A DNA stretch of 64,000 bases from DATDAH01 sp963823495 (lineage in GTDB: Bacteria; Actinomycetota; Acidimicrobiia; Acidimicrobiales; DATDAH01), in NCBI GenBank assembly GCA_963823495.1, contig CAWGLV010000001.1, positions 1-64,000 on the forward strand, in the 5' to 3' direction. The translations under genes and the position numbers were made by a program. Positions 34,318 to 43,851 of the stretch are shown one piece after another; the first letter of the stretch is position 1; each line of letters begins with the position of its first letter. The notes beneath the pieces were generated by a model, which was not told the DNA's origin, did no database searches, and saw only the letters and a list, made by a program, of their open reading frames with translations.

Positions 34318-34734
34318 CTAGAAGCCCTCCTCACGGCGCACGAAGCGGGCCTTGATGGGCAGCTTCTGGATGGCCCGCTCGAGGGCGGCCTTGGCGACGT
34401 CCTCATCGGGGTAGGACAGCTCGAAGAGCACCCGACCCGGCTTGACCACGGCGACCCAGTACTCCGGGTTGCCCTTGCCCGAGCCCATGCGGGTCTCGGC
34501 CGGCTTCTGGGTGACGGGCTTGTCCGGGAAGATGTTGATCCAGACCTTGCCGCCCCGCTTGATGTGGCGGGTCATGGCGATACGGGCGGCTTCGATCTGC
34601 CGGGCGGTGATCCACCCCGGCTCGAGGGCCTGGATGCCGTAGTCGCCGAAGTTGACGTTGGTGCCGCCCTTGGCGGGGCCACGCCGGTGACCGCGCTGCT
34701 GCTTGCGGTGCTTGACCTTCTTGGGCATGAGCAT
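34318..34734 (-). CDS. rplP: 50S ribosomal protein uL16
   Basis: L16, 138 residues, required for the A-site and peptidyl transferase region. It starts MLMPKKVKHRKQQRGHRRG and contains GRVLFELSYPDEDVAKAALE. The first ATG overlaps the rpsC stop as TGATG; the family also commonly begins Met-Leu-Met/Ile-Pro. Confidence 0.99.
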   Translation of the reverse strand: MLMPKKVKHRKQQRGHRRGPAKGGTNVNFGDYGIQALEPGWITARQIEAARIAMTRHIKRGGKVWINIFPDKPVTQKPAETRMGSGKGNPEYWVAVVKPGRVLFELSYPDEDVAKAALERAIQKLPIKARFVRREEGF

Positions 34735-35693
34735 CAGTCAGCGTCTCCCGGACGGAAGTGCGGGGTCTCGTGGTGCTCGCGGGTGGTCCGCTCGATCTCC
34801 TCCTCCTCGGCGAGGAGGCGCTCGAACTCGGGGTCGGCCTCCTTGATGAGGGGCTCGGGGACGTCCTCGGTCGCCTCGGTCGCCTCGGTGGCCTCGGCCT
34901 CGGCGGCGGCGGCGGCCGCCGCCTCCTTCTGCGCCTGCTCCTCTTCGCGCTTGCGGGCGGCGGTGGAGGACACGACCCGGGGGGCCGGAGCGGGCTCACC
35001 GGAGGTCTCCCCCACGGCCATGGCCGCCTCGCGGACGCTCTTGTCCTCGCTGGCGGCCTTGTAGGGGAGGATGTCGCCCTTGTAGATCCAGACCTTCACG
35101 CCGATCCGACCCGCCGTGGTGTGGGCCTCACGGAAGCCGTAGTCGATGTCGGCCCGGAGGGTGTGCAGGGGTACCCGACCCTCGCGGTACCACTCGGTCC
35201 GGGCCATCTCCGAGCCACCGAGGCGACCCGAGCACTGGACCCGGATGCCCTGGGCCCCGGCCTTCTGGGCGTTCTGCACGGCCCGCTTCATGGCCCGCCG
35301 GAAGGCGACCCGGCCGGCCAGCTGGTCGGCCACACCCTGGGCGATCAGTGCGGCGTCCAGCTCAGGCTGCTTGATCTCCTGGATGTTGAGCTGGACCTTG
35401 GCGTTGCCGGTGATCTTGGTCAGGCCGGCCCGCAGGCGATCGGCCTCGGCACCGCGGCGGCCGATGACGATGCCGGGGCGGGCCGTGTGGACGTCGATGC
35501 GCAGGCGGTCGCGGGTGCGCTCCACCTCGACCCGGCTGATGGCGGCGTGGGGCAGCTCACCCATCAGGTAGTCGCGGATCTTCCAGTCCTCGATGATGAA
35601 GTCGGCGTACTCCTCGCGGTCCGCGAACCAACGCGACTTCCAGTCGGTGGTGACCCCGAGTCGGAACCCGTACGGGTTGACCTTCTGTCCCAT
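34734..35693 (-). CDS. rpsC: 30S ribosomal protein uS3 with acidic C-terminal extension
   Basis: S3 at the mRNA entry site. The core of about 215 residues includes the KH motif GIVIGRRGAEADRLR and ADIDYGFREAHTTAGRIGVK. The protein is 319 residues long because of a roughly 100-residue tail rich in Glu and Ala. The tail includes a polyalanine tract, an ATEATEATED repeat and EFERLLAEEEEIERTTREHH. Such tails are known in several actinobacteria but this one is long. The start overlaps rplV (TGATG). Confidence 0.98.
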   Translation of the reverse strand: MGQKVNPYGFRLGVTTDWKSRWFADREEYADFIIEDWKIRDYLMGELPHAAISRVEVERTRDRLRIDVHTARPGIVIGRRGAEADRLRAGLTKITGNAKVQLNIQEIKQPELDAALIAQGVADQLAGRVAFRRAMKRAVQNAQKAGAQGIRVQCSGRLGGSEMARTEWYREGRVPLHTLRADIDYGFREAHTTAGRIGVKVWIYKGDILPYKAASEDKSVREAAMAVGETSGEPAPAPRVVSSTAARKREEEQAQKEAAAAAAAEAEATEATEATEDVPEPLIKEADPEFERLLAEEEEIERTTREHHETPHFRPGDAD

Positions 35694-36538
35694 CAGTCGT
35701 CCTCTCGTGAAGCCGCGATCGCCTCGGCGATCTGGGGCTTCGTCCAGCTCTTGGCCACCTCGACGCCGGCCTTCTCGGCCATGGCGAGCAGCTCGTCCTT
35801 CGTGTGGGCCTCGACCATCTCGGTGGAGGACTCCTCGACGGGGGCCTCGTCGCCCGCATCGCCGGTCTCGACCGCGGTGTCCTCGGCGGCCTCGTCGGTC
35901 GCTTCGGGGTGTCCTCGGCGGCCTCGTCGGTCGCTCGGGGGGTCCTCGGCGGCCTCGTCGGTCGCTTCGGGGGTGTCCTCGGCGACGTCCGCGGTGACCG
36001 CGTCGTCCTCGGCGACCTCGGCGACCTCGGCGGTGACCGGGGCCTCGTCGGTCTCCTCGGTGATCTCCTCACCGCGGCTCTTGGCCACCCGGGCCCGGCG
36101 ACTGGCGCCACCGGACCGGCCGGCGCTGGTGCCCTTGGCCCGTTCACGCTCATGACGGGCGGAGAGCTCGTCGGCGTCGTAGCGGGCCACGACCACCGTG
36201 ATGTGGCAGGTGCGCTTGCGGATGCGGGTGGCGCGACCGCGGGCCCGCGGGCGGAAGCGGCGCAGCGTCGGGCCTTCGTCCGCGAAGCAGGTCGCCACGA
36301 AGAGCTCCTCGGGGTCGAGGCCGTCGTTGTGCTCGGCGTTGGCCACGGCCGACCGCAGGCACTTCTGGATGACGAGCGCGGCATCGCGCTCGGAGAGGGC
36401 GAGCACGTCGTCGGCGGCGGCGACGGACCTGCCCCGGATCAGATCCAGGACCTGACGGGCCTTGGAGGCCGACATGCGCACGTAGCGCACCTGGGCCTGG
36501 GTGTGGGGGCGGTCCTTGACCGCAGTGGGAGCGGCCAT
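35693..36538 (-). CDS. rplV: 50S ribosomal protein uL22 with long acidic tail and SAP/Rho-N-like C-terminus
   Basis: L22 lines the exit tunnel. The core is residues 1-125, with SASKARQVLDLIRG and the tunnel loop FRPRARGRATRIRKRTCHIT. The protein is 281 residues, more than twice the usual 110-130. Residues 155-240 are acidic and repetitive, including a 3-unit repeat array (188-220) whose middle unit is read out of frame. Residues 245-277 (HTKDELLAMAEKAGVEVAKS then WTKPQIAEAIAAS) resemble a SAP or Rho-N-like helix-loop-helix that could bind nucleic acid. The start overlaps rpsS (TGATG). Confidence 0.97.
   Translation of the reverse strand: MAAPTAVKDRPHTQAQVRYVRMSASKARQVLDLIRGRSVAAADDVLALSERDAALVIQKCLRSAVANAEHNDGLDPEELFVATCFADEGPTLRRFRPRARGRATRIRKRTCHITVVVARYDADELSARHERERAKGTSAGRSGGASRRARVAKSRGEEITEETDEAPVTAEVAEVAEDDAVTADVAEDTPEATDEAAEDPPSDRRGRRGHPEATDEAAEDTAVETGDAGDEAPVEESSTEMVEAHTKDELLAMAEKAGVEVAKSWTKPQIAEAIAASREDD
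35880..35975. repeat. Three-unit tandem repeat inside rplV
   Basis: Units of 32, 31 and 33 bp (35880-35911, 35912-35942, 35943-35975) share the core CTCGGCGGCCTCGTCGGTCG. The 33-bp unit encodes TPEATDEAAED. The other two have lost one and two bases near a G-run, so the middle unit is read in another frame (PPSDRRGRRG) and the frame is restored after it. Total length is 96 bp, a multiple of three. Confidence 0.85.
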
Positions 36539-36816
36539 CAGCGCCGACCTGCCCGTTCCTGTCCAGCGTGGGCCCGGAAGGTCCGGGTGGGGGCGAACTC
36601 GCCCAGCTTGTGACCGACCATCGACTCGGTGATGTAGACGGGCACGTGCTTGCGGCCGTCGTGGACGGCGATGGTGTGTCCCACCATCTCCGGGATGATC
36701 GTGGACCGGCGAGACCAGGTCTGGATGACCTTCTTCTCGCCACTCTCGTTCAACGCATCCACCTTCTTGAGAAGGTGGTCGTCGACGAAAGGGCCCTTCT
36801 TGAGGCTGCGGGGCAT
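36538..36816 (-). CDS. rpsS: 30S ribosomal protein uS19
   Basis: S19, 92 residues, in the small subunit head. It starts MPRSLKKGPFVDDHLLKKVD and contains TWSRRSTIIPEMVGHTIAVH and GHKLGEFAPTRTF. It is coupled to rplV by a one-base overlap. Confidence 0.99.
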   Translation of the reverse strand: MPRSLKKGPFVDDHLLKKVDALNESGEKKVIQTWSRRSTIIPEMVGHTIAVHDGRKHVPVYITESMVGHKLGEFAPTRTFRAHAGQERAGRR

Positions 36817-36819
36817 GAT

Positions 36820-37656
36820 CTACCTCCGCCCACCCCGCCGGCGGCGCCGACGGATGATGAGCTTGTCCGAGTCCTTGTTCTTCTTGCGGGTGCGACCCTC
36901 GGGCTTGCCCCAGGGCGACACGGGGTGGCGGCCACCCGAGCTCTTGCCCTCGCCACCGCCGAGGGGGTGGTCGACGGGGTTCATGGCCACGCCGCGGGTC
37001 TGGGGGCGCACGCCCTTCCAGCGGTTGCGGCCGGCCTTGCCGATCTTGAGCAGCTCGGCCTCGGCGTTGCCGACGGTGCCGATGGTGGCCCGGCAGTCGA
37101 TGGGGACGCGACGCATCTCGGTGGAGGGCAGGCGCAGCGTGGCCCAGTCACCCTCCTTGGCGACCAGCTGCACGCTGGTACCGGCGCTGCGGGCCATGCG
37201 GCCGCCCTGACCGACCCGGAGCTCCACGTTGTGCACGGTGGTCCCGACGGGGATGTAGCGCATGGGGAGGGCATTGCCCGGACGGATGTCGGAGCCCTGT
37301 CCGTTCTGGAGCTTGTCGCCCACGGTGACGCCCTCGGGAGCGAGGACGTAGCGCTTCTCGCCGTCGTGGTAGTGCAGCAGCGCGATGCGGCAGTTGCGGT
37401 TGGGGTCGTACTCGATGCCGGCGACGGTGGCGGGCACACCGTCCTTGTTCCGCTTGAAGTCGACGACGCGGTACTGCTGCTTGTGGCCGCCGCCGCGGTG
37501 GCGGGCGGTCTTGCGGCCGTGGTTGTTGCGCCCTCCGGTCGAGGTCTTCTTGGCCAGCAGCGACTTCTCGGGGTGGTCCTTGGTGATCGCCTCGAAGTCC
37601 GAGACGGTCTGGAACCGGCGCCCGGCGCTGGTCGGCTTGCGCTTGCGAGTGCCCAT
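36820..37656 (-). CDS. rplB: 50S ribosomal protein uL2
   Basis: L2, 278 residues, essential for subunit association and peptidyl transfer. The conserved C-terminal block RGVAMNPVDHPLGGGEGKSS is present, followed by GRHPVSPWGKPEGRTRKK. It begins MGTRKRKPTSAGRRFQTVSD. Confidence 0.99.
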   Translation of the reverse strand: MGTRKRKPTSAGRRFQTVSDFEAITKDHPEKSLLAKKTSTGGRNNHGRKTARHRGGGHKQQYRVVDFKRNKDGVPATVAGIEYDPNRNCRIALLHYHDGEKRYVLAPEGVTVGDKLQNGQGSDIRPGNALPMRYIPVGTTVHNVELRVGQGGRMARSAGTSVQLVAKEGDWATLRLPSTEMRRVPIDCRATIGTVGNAEAELLKIGKAGRNRWKGVRPQTRGVAMNPVDHPLGGGEGKSSGGRHPVSPWGKPEGRTRKKNKDSDKLIIRRRRRRGGRR

Positions 37657-37658
37657 GC

Positions 37659-37949
37659 TCAGCTCCCGAACAGTTCGATCGAGTCGCCCTCGGCCAGCTT
37701 GACCAGGGCGCGTTTGTGGTCGGGCCGCTTGCCGAAGGTGCCGTCGCGGCGGTTCCGGCGGCGCTTGCCCTTGCGGTTGAGGGTGTTCACGTTGGTGACG
37801 CTCACCCCGAAGATCTTCTCCACGGCGTCGCGGATCTCGGGCTTGGAGGCCGTCGGGTGCACGCGGAAGGTGTAGACGCCCTCCTCGAGGAGGGCGTAGC
37901 TCTTCTCGGACACGACGGGCTCGATGATGACCTGGCGGGCGTCCTTCAT
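37659..37949 (-). CDS. rplW: 50S ribosomal protein uL23
   Basis: L23, 96 residues, docking site for trigger factor and SRP at the exit tunnel. It starts MKDARQVIIEPVVSEKSYAL, with YTFRVHPTASKPEIRDAVEK. The start overlaps the rplD stop (TGATG). Confidence 0.99.
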   Translation of the reverse strand: MKDARQVIIEPVVSEKSYALLEEGVYTFRVHPTASKPEIRDAVEKIFGVSVTNVNTLNRKGKRRRNRRDGTFGKRPDHKRALVKLAEGDSIELFGS

Positions 37950-38608
37950 CAGCCCTCCTCCTCCGTGGTGTCGGCCTCGGCCGCGGGTGCCACGGCGGGC
38001 TCGCCGCCCGGCAGCGTGGCCTGGGTGAAGACGACCCAGTCGTTGACCAGCACGTCGTAGGCGTTCAGCTCACGGGAGCGGATCGTCTGGATGCTGGGCA
38101 GGTTGCGGAAGCTCTTGCGTGCCGCCGTGTCGTCGTCGCCGAGGACCACGAGGACCCGACCCTCGAGCTTCAGGGCGGCGAGCGCCGAGAGGGCCGCCTT
38201 CGTGCTGGGGGCGTCGAAGCCCCAGTCGTCGACGACCAGGACCTTGTCCTCGGCCGCCCGGTCCGACAGGGCCGAGCGCAGGGCGAGGCGGATCATCTTC
38301 TTGGGCGTGCGCTGGGCGTAGTTGCGGGTCTTGGGCCCGTGGGCCACGCCGCCACCGCGCCAGTGCGGGCTGCGGCTGGAGCCGGCTCGAGCCCGGCCGG
38401 TGCCCTTCTGACGCCACGGCTTGGCGCCGCCACCGCGGACCTGGGCCCGGGTGAGGGTGTTGTGGGAGCCGGAGCGGCGGGCGGCCAACTGGGCCGTCAC
38501 CACCTGGTGCATGACCGGCACGTTGGGCTCGATGCCGAACCAGTCCTCTTCGAGGGTGGCCGTCCCGGCCTTCTTGCCGGTGGCCGACTTCACGTCGATG
38601 CTCGCCAT
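37949..38608 (-). CDS. rplD: 50S ribosomal protein uL4
   Basis: L4, 219 residues. The extended tunnel loop reads TRAQVRGGGAKPWRQKGTGR then ARAGSSRSPHWRGGGVAHGP. It ends in a short acidic tail (EADTTEEEG). In many bacteria L4 represses the S10 operon, but here the operon leader position differs because rpsJ is detached from rplC. Confidence 0.99.
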   Translation of the reverse strand: MASIDVKSATGKKAGTATLEEDWFGIEPNVPVMHQVVTAQLAARRSGSHNTLTRAQVRGGGAKPWRQKGTGRARAGSSRSPHWRGGGVAHGPKTRNYAQRTPKKMIRLALRSALSDRAAEDKVLVVDDWGFDAPSTKAALSALAALKLEGRVLVVLGDDDTAARKSFRNLPSIQTIRSRELNAYDVLVNDWVVFTQATLPGGEPAVAPAAEADTTEEEG

Positions 38609-38609
38609 C

Positions 38610-39248
38610 TCACACCCCTGCCTTCACGGCGTCACGGATGATCACGACGCCGCCGTTCGCCCCCGGCACCGACCCCTTGACCAGGATCAGGTCGCGCTCG
38701 GCGTCGGCCTGCACCACCTCGAGGTTGAGGGTGGTCACCTTCTGGCCGCCGGTGCGGCCGGCCATCCGGGTGCCCTTGAACACCCGGGCGGGGGTGGCGC
38801 AGGCGCCGATGGCCCCGGGCATGCGGTGCACGCGGTGAGCACCGTGGCTGGCCCGCTGGCCCTTGAAGTTGTGGCGCTTCATGACCCCGGCGAAGCCCTT
38901 GCCCTTGCTCACCGCGGTCACATCGACGCGTTCGCCGGCCTCGAGCAGATCGGCGGTGATCTGCTGACCCACCGAGTACTCCGAGGTGTCATCGACCCGC
39001 AGCTCGACGAGCCTGCTACCCGGGTCCACCCCGGCCTTGTCGAAGTGGCCCCGCTCGCCGCCGCTCAGGCGCTGGGGCTTCTGGGTGCCGAGGGTTACCT
39101 GCACGGCGCTGTAGCCGTCGGTCTCGGGGGTCTTGAGCTGCACGACGCGACAGGACGCGACGCGGATGACGGTCACGGGGACGACGCGGTCGTCGACCCA
39201 GACCTGGGTCATCCCGACCTTCTCTCCCACGATCGCTTTCTTGGCCAT
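38610..39248 (-). CDS. rplC: 50S ribosomal protein uL3
   Basis: L3, 212 residues, near the peptidyl transferase centre. It starts MAKKAIVGEKVGMTQVWVDD. The signature region is GVMKRHNFKGQRASHGAHRV then HRMPGAIGACATPARVFKG. It opens the co-transcribed S10/spc run after a 263-bp gap from rpsJ. Confidence 0.99.
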   Translation of the reverse strand: MAKKAIVGEKVGMTQVWVDDRVVPVTVIRVASCRVVQLKTPETDGYSAVQVTLGTQKPQRLSGGERGHFDKAGVDPGSRLVELRVDDTSEYSVGQQITADLLEAGERVDVTAVSKGKGFAGVMKRHNFKGQRASHGAHRVHRMPGAIGACATPARVFKGTRMAGRTGGQKVTTLNLEVVQADAERDLILVKGSVPGANGGVVIIRDAVKAGV

Positions 39249-39511
39249 TGGCTCTGGGGTCCTTCACGCGAGCGCTCCGCAGGGCGAGGCCCAGCGGAGC
39301 GCGGTCAGATTGTGCTGCACGGTTCCCGCGGGGCCTGCGCAGACGTCGGTTGTGTTTCGCCCGGTGGTAGGTGGCGCGGTGCCGGGTACGACGACCGAGT
39401 GATGATAGCGGCGCCGGGCCGGCGCTTCCACCGTGCCCCGGAGCCGAAATCTCGTGAGTTGGTCACGCCCAGCGTGACCGGTTGACGCCAGATCGGCGAG
39501 CCGGCGGGCCG
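39249..39511 (-). promoter_or_regulatory. 263-bp spacer between rpsJ and rplC, candidate promoter and leader
   Basis: In most bacteria rpsJ and rplC are tens of bases apart. This gap has no reading frame of note. On the minus strand TATCAT at 39402-39407 could be a -10 box about 150 bases before the rplC start, but no good -35 stands 16-18 bases upstream of it. A hairpin lies at 39461-39479, just after rpsJ. Confidence 0.35.
39461..39479. terminator. Perfect stem-loop after rpsJ
   Basis: GGTCACGC and GCGTGACC form an 8-bp perfect stem with a CCA loop 33 bp downstream of rpsJ. It lacks a T-run. It may stop or attenuate str-operon transcription before rplC, or be a protein-binding inverted repeat. 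Confidence 0.45.
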
Positions 39512-39832
39512 CTAGGCCTGCTGGATCTTGATCTCGATGTCGACGCCGGCGGGGAGGTCGAGGCGCTGGAGGCTGTCCACGGTCTTGGGCGAGGGCTCGA
39601 GGATGTCGAGCAGGCGCTTGTGGATGCGCATCTCGAAGTGCTCGCGGGAGTCCTTGTCCTTGTGCGGTGACCGGATCACCGTGTAGCGGTGCTTCTCGGT
39701 CGGCAGCGGGACCGGGCCCCGGATGGTCGCCTCGGTCCGGACGACCGTCTCGACGATCTTCTTGGTCGACTGGTCGATGATCTCGTGGTCGTAGGCCTTG
39801 AGCCGGATGCGGATCTTCTGCTGAGCGGCCAT
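39512..39832 (-). CDS. rpsJ: 30S ribosomal protein uS10
   Basis: S10 (NusE), 106 residues, which also takes part in antitermination with NusB and NusG. It starts MAAQQKIRIRLKAYDHEIID, with IRGPVPLPTEKHRYTVIRSP and the ending LQRLDLPAGVDIEIKIQQA. The ATG at 39830-39832 is 31 bp after tuf, so it belongs with the str operon here. Confidence 0.99.
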   Translation of the reverse strand: MAAQQKIRIRLKAYDHEIIDQSTKKIVETVVRTEATIRGPVPLPTEKHRYTVIRSPHKDKDSREHFEMRIHKRLLDILEPSPKTVDSLQRLDLPAGVDIEIKIQQA

Positions 39833-39863
39833 CAGGACTCCTGGCTCTTCGGCTGACGCCTCA

Positions 39864-41051
<1,188 letters not shown>

Positions 41052-41094
41052 GACTCTCTCCGGTGTCTCTGTCTGGAACGGGTGGGGGGTGGGA

Positions 41095-43191
41095 CTACTC
41101 GCCGCGCACGCGGGCGACGATCTCTTCCTGAACCGATGCGGGCATCTGCTGATAGGAGTCGAACTGCATCGTGTAGTTCGCTCGTCCCTGGGTGCGGGAA
41201 CGCAGGTCGGTAGCGTAACCGAACATCTCCGACAGGGGCACCTGGGCCTGGATGACCTGGCTGTTGCCCCGCTGGACCGAGCCGCCGAGGCGGCCCCGAC
41301 GGCTGGAGAGATCACCCATCACATCACCGAGGTAGTCCTCGGGGGTGACGACCTCGACGGCCATGATCGGCTCCAGCAGGACCGGCTTGGCCTTGCGGGA
41401 GGCCTCCTTGAAGGCCATCGAGCCGGCGACCTTGAAGGCCATCTCCGAGGAGTCCACGTCGTGGAAGGAGCCGTCGGTGAGGGTGGCCCGCACATCGACC
41501 ATCGGGTACCCGGCGAGGACGCCGGCGCTGAGGGACTCCTGGATCCCCTGGTCGACCGAGGGGATGTACTCCTTGGGGATGCGCCCGCCGGTGATCTTGT
41601 CGGTGAACTCGTAGCCCCCACCGGGACCGGTGGGCTCGAGGTTGATGACCACGTGCGCGAACTGGCCCTTGCCGCCGGTCTGCTTGACGTGGCGGTACAC
41701 GACCTTCTGGACGGCCTGGGTGATCGTCTCGCGGTAGGCGACCTGGGGCTTGCCCACCGTCGCATCCACGTTGAACTCCCGCAGCATGCGGTCCACCAGC
41801 ACCTCGAGGTGTAGCTCACCCATGCCGGAGATGACCGTCTGGCCCGTCTCCTCGTCGGTTCGCACCTGGAAGGTGGGGTCCTCTTCGGACAGCGAGTAGA
41901 GGGCCTTGCCCATCTTGTCCTGGTCGGCCTTGGTCTTGGGCTCCACCGCGACGTGGATGACCGGCTCGGGGAACTCGAGCTGCTCGAGCACGATCGGGTT
42001 GTCGGCAGCGGCGAGGGTGTCGCCGGTTCGGGTGTCCTTCATGCCGATGGCGGCCACGATGTCGCCCGCGTGCACCGACTCACGGTCCTCGGAGTGGTTG
42101 GCGTGCATCTCCAGGATGCGACCCAGCCGCTCCTTCTTGCCGGTGCGGACGTTGAGGATCTGGCCGCCCTTGGGGGCGGTCCCGCTGTAGACCCGGAAGT
42201 AGGTCAGCTTGCCGTGGGGGTCGGCCACGATCTTGAAGGCGAGGGCGGCGAAGGGGTCGCCGTCGTCGGCCTTGCGCTCCAGGGTCTGGTGCCCGGAGGG
42301 ATCCTCGCCCTCCACGGGCGGGAGGTCCAGCGGCGAGGGGAGGTAGTCGACGATGGCGTCGAGCAGGGGCTGGACCCCCTTGTTCTTGAACGCCGTCCCG
42401 CACAGGACGGGGACGACCTCACCGGCCAGGGTGGCGTCCCGCAACGCGACCCGGAGATCCTCGTTGGTGATCTCCTCGTCGCCCACGTACTTCTCCAGGA
42501 TCAGCTCGCTGTGGTTGGACAGCACGTCGATCAACTCGTGGCGGTAGGTCTCGGCCTCGTCGACGAGGTCGGCGGGGATCTCCTTGACCTCGTAGTTGGC
42601 GCCGAGGTCGGTGTCCTCACCCTCCCAGACCAGCGCCTGCATCGTGATCAGGTCGATCGAGCCCCGGAAGGCGCCCTCGGCCCCGATCGGGAGCTGGATG
42701 ATCGCGGTCGTGGCCCCGAGACGGTCGTGCATCGAGTCCACCGCGGCGTAGAAGTCGGCGCCGAGGCGGTCCATCTTGTTGATGAAGCAGAGACGGGGAA
42801 CGCCGTACTTGTTGGCCTGGCGCCAGACCGTCTCGGTCTGAGGCTCCACGCCGGCGACGGCGTCGAACACGGCGACCGCGCCGTCGAGCACCCGCAGCGA
42901 CCGCTCGACCTCGACGGTGAAGTCGACGTGGCCGGGCGTGTCGATGATGTTGATCCAGTGGTCCTTCCAGTTGCAGGTCGTGGCCGCGGAGGTGATGGTG
43001 ATGCCCCGCTCCTGCTCCTGGGCCATCCAGTCCATGACGGCGGCACCCTCGTGGACCTCGCCGATCTTGTAGGAGCGACCCGTGTAGTAGAGGATCCGCT
43101 CGGTCGTGGTGGTCTTGCCCGCGTCGATGTGGGCCATGATCCCGATGTTGCGGGTACGGGCCAGGGGGCGGTCTCGGATTACGTCAGCCAT
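41095..43191 (-). CDS. fusA: Elongation factor G
   Basis: The translocase GTPase, 698 residues. G1 is MAHIDAGKTTTTERILYYTG, G2 is ERGITITSAATT, G3 is DTPGHVDFT and G4 is FINKMDR. It ends AREGE-type tail VQEEIVARVRGE. The ATG at 43189-43191 gives the normal length. It lies in the str operon between rpsG and tuf, 188 bp after rpsG. Confidence 0.99.
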   Translation of the reverse strand: MADVIRDRPLARTRNIGIMAHIDAGKTTTTERILYYTGRSYKIGEVHEGAAVMDWMAQEQERGITITSAATTCNWKDHWINIIDTPGHVDFTVEVERSLRVLDGAVAVFDAVAGVEPQTETVWRQANKYGVPRLCFINKMDRLGADFYAAVDSMHDRLGATTAIIQLPIGAEGAFRGSIDLITMQALVWEGEDTDLGANYEVKEIPADLVDEAETYRHELIDVLSNHSELILEKYVGDEEITNEDLRVALRDATLAGEVVPVLCGTAFKNKGVQPLLDAIVDYLPSPLDLPPVEGEDPSGHQTLERKADDGDPFAALAFKIVADPHGKLTYFRVYSGTAPKGGQILNVRTGKKERLGRILEMHANHSEDRESVHAGDIVAAIGMKDTRTGDTLAAADNPIVLEQLEFPEPVIHVAVEPKTKADQDKMGKALYSLSEEDPTFQVRTDEETGQTVISGMGELHLEVLVDRMLREFNVDATVGKPQVAYRETITQAVQKVVYRHVKQTGGKGQFAHVVINLEPTGPGGGYEFTDKITGGRIPKEYIPSVDQGIQESLSAGVLAGYPMVDVRATLTDGSFHDVDSSEMAFKVAGSMAFKEASRKAKPVLLEPIMAVEVVTPEDYLGDVMGDLSSRRGRLGGSVQRGNSQVIQAQVPLSEMFGYATDLRSRTQGRANYTMQFDSYQQMPASVQEEIVARVRGE

Positions 43192-43248
43192 GGTGCTCTC
43201 TCGGGCGTTGCTCGGGGGGTGGGTCGCAGCTTCGCTCGGGTGCACACC

Positions 43249-43266
43249 TCGGGGGCGCACCCCCGA
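43249..43266. terminator. Perfect G/C hairpin in the rpsG-fusA gap
   Basis: TCGGGGG and CCCCCGA form a 7-bp stem with a CGCA loop. It sits 14 bp after a 17-codon open frame and 58 bp before the fusA start. No T-run follows, so it could be an attenuator, a processing site or a pause hairpin. Confidence 0.45.
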
Positions 43267-43279
43267 AGTCGGCTCGGGG

Positions 43280-43333
43280 CTACCGCAGGGCGGTCTTCAG
43301 GTCCTTCTTGGACCCCGGTGTGCGGTAAGCCAT
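43280..43333 (-). CDS. Possible 17-residue leader peptide between rpsG and fusA
   Basis: A short frame encodes MAYRTPGSKKDLKTALR and then TAG. It has no Shine-Dalgarno, but TACCCT stands eight bases before the ATG, as in leaderless actinobacterial genes. A strong hairpin follows its stop. I do not recognise the peptide. It could be a regulatory leader for fusA, or chance. Confidence 0.3.
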   Translation of the reverse strand: MAYRTPGSKKDLKTALR

Positions 43334-43379
43334 CAGGGGAAAGGGTAGTGCCGCGCCACGGGAATCCCGCGACAGCCCG

Positions 43380-43850
43380 CTACCAGCGGTAGTGGGCGAA
43401 GGCCTTGTTGCTCTCGGCCATCTTGTGCAGGTCTTCCTTGCGCTTCATGGCCGCCCCGATCCCGTTGCTGGCATCCAACAACTCGTTGGCCAGGCGCTCG
43501 GCCATGGTCCGCTCACGACGGTCCCGCGAGAAGCTGACCAGCCACCGGATGGCCAGGGTGGTGGCCCGTCGGGGACGGACCTCCATCGGCACCTGGTAGG
43601 TGGCGCCACCCACCCGCCGGCTCTTGACCTCGAGCTGGGGGCGGACGTTGTCCACCGCCCGCTTCACGGTCGAGACGGGCTCGGAGCCGGTCTTCTGCTC
43701 GATGATCGCCATCGCCTCGTAGACGATGCGCTCGGCGGTGGTGCGCTTGCCCCGCTGGAGGACCTTGTTCACGATCTGGGTGATCAGGACCGACTTGTAG
43801 ATCGGGTCCGGCGGGTACTCACGGCGGGGAGCTGGGCCCTTGCGCGGCAT
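43380..43850 (-). CDS. rpsG: 30S ribosomal protein uS7
   Basis: S7, 156 residues, organiser of the small subunit head. It starts MPRKGPAPRREYPPDPIYKS, with VGGATYQVPMEVRPRRATTL and the ending KMAESNKAFAHYRW. The ATG at 43848-43850 nearly abuts the rpsL stop. Confidence 0.99.
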   Translation of the reverse strand: MPRKGPAPRREYPPDPIYKSVLITQIVNKVLQRGKRTTAERIVYEAMAIIEQKTGSEPVSTVKRAVDNVRPQLEVKSRRVGGATYQVPMEVRPRRATTLAIRWLVSFSRDRRERTMAERLANELLDASNGIGAAMKRKEDLHKMAESNKAFAHYRW

Positions 43851-43851
43851 C

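Noticed and set aside
22214..39832. Missing rpsN long form and other ribosomal genes as evidence of gene loss
   Set aside because: The S10, spc and alpha gene sets are complete in order, and the zinc-type S14 is present. The long paralogue normally lies elsewhere.
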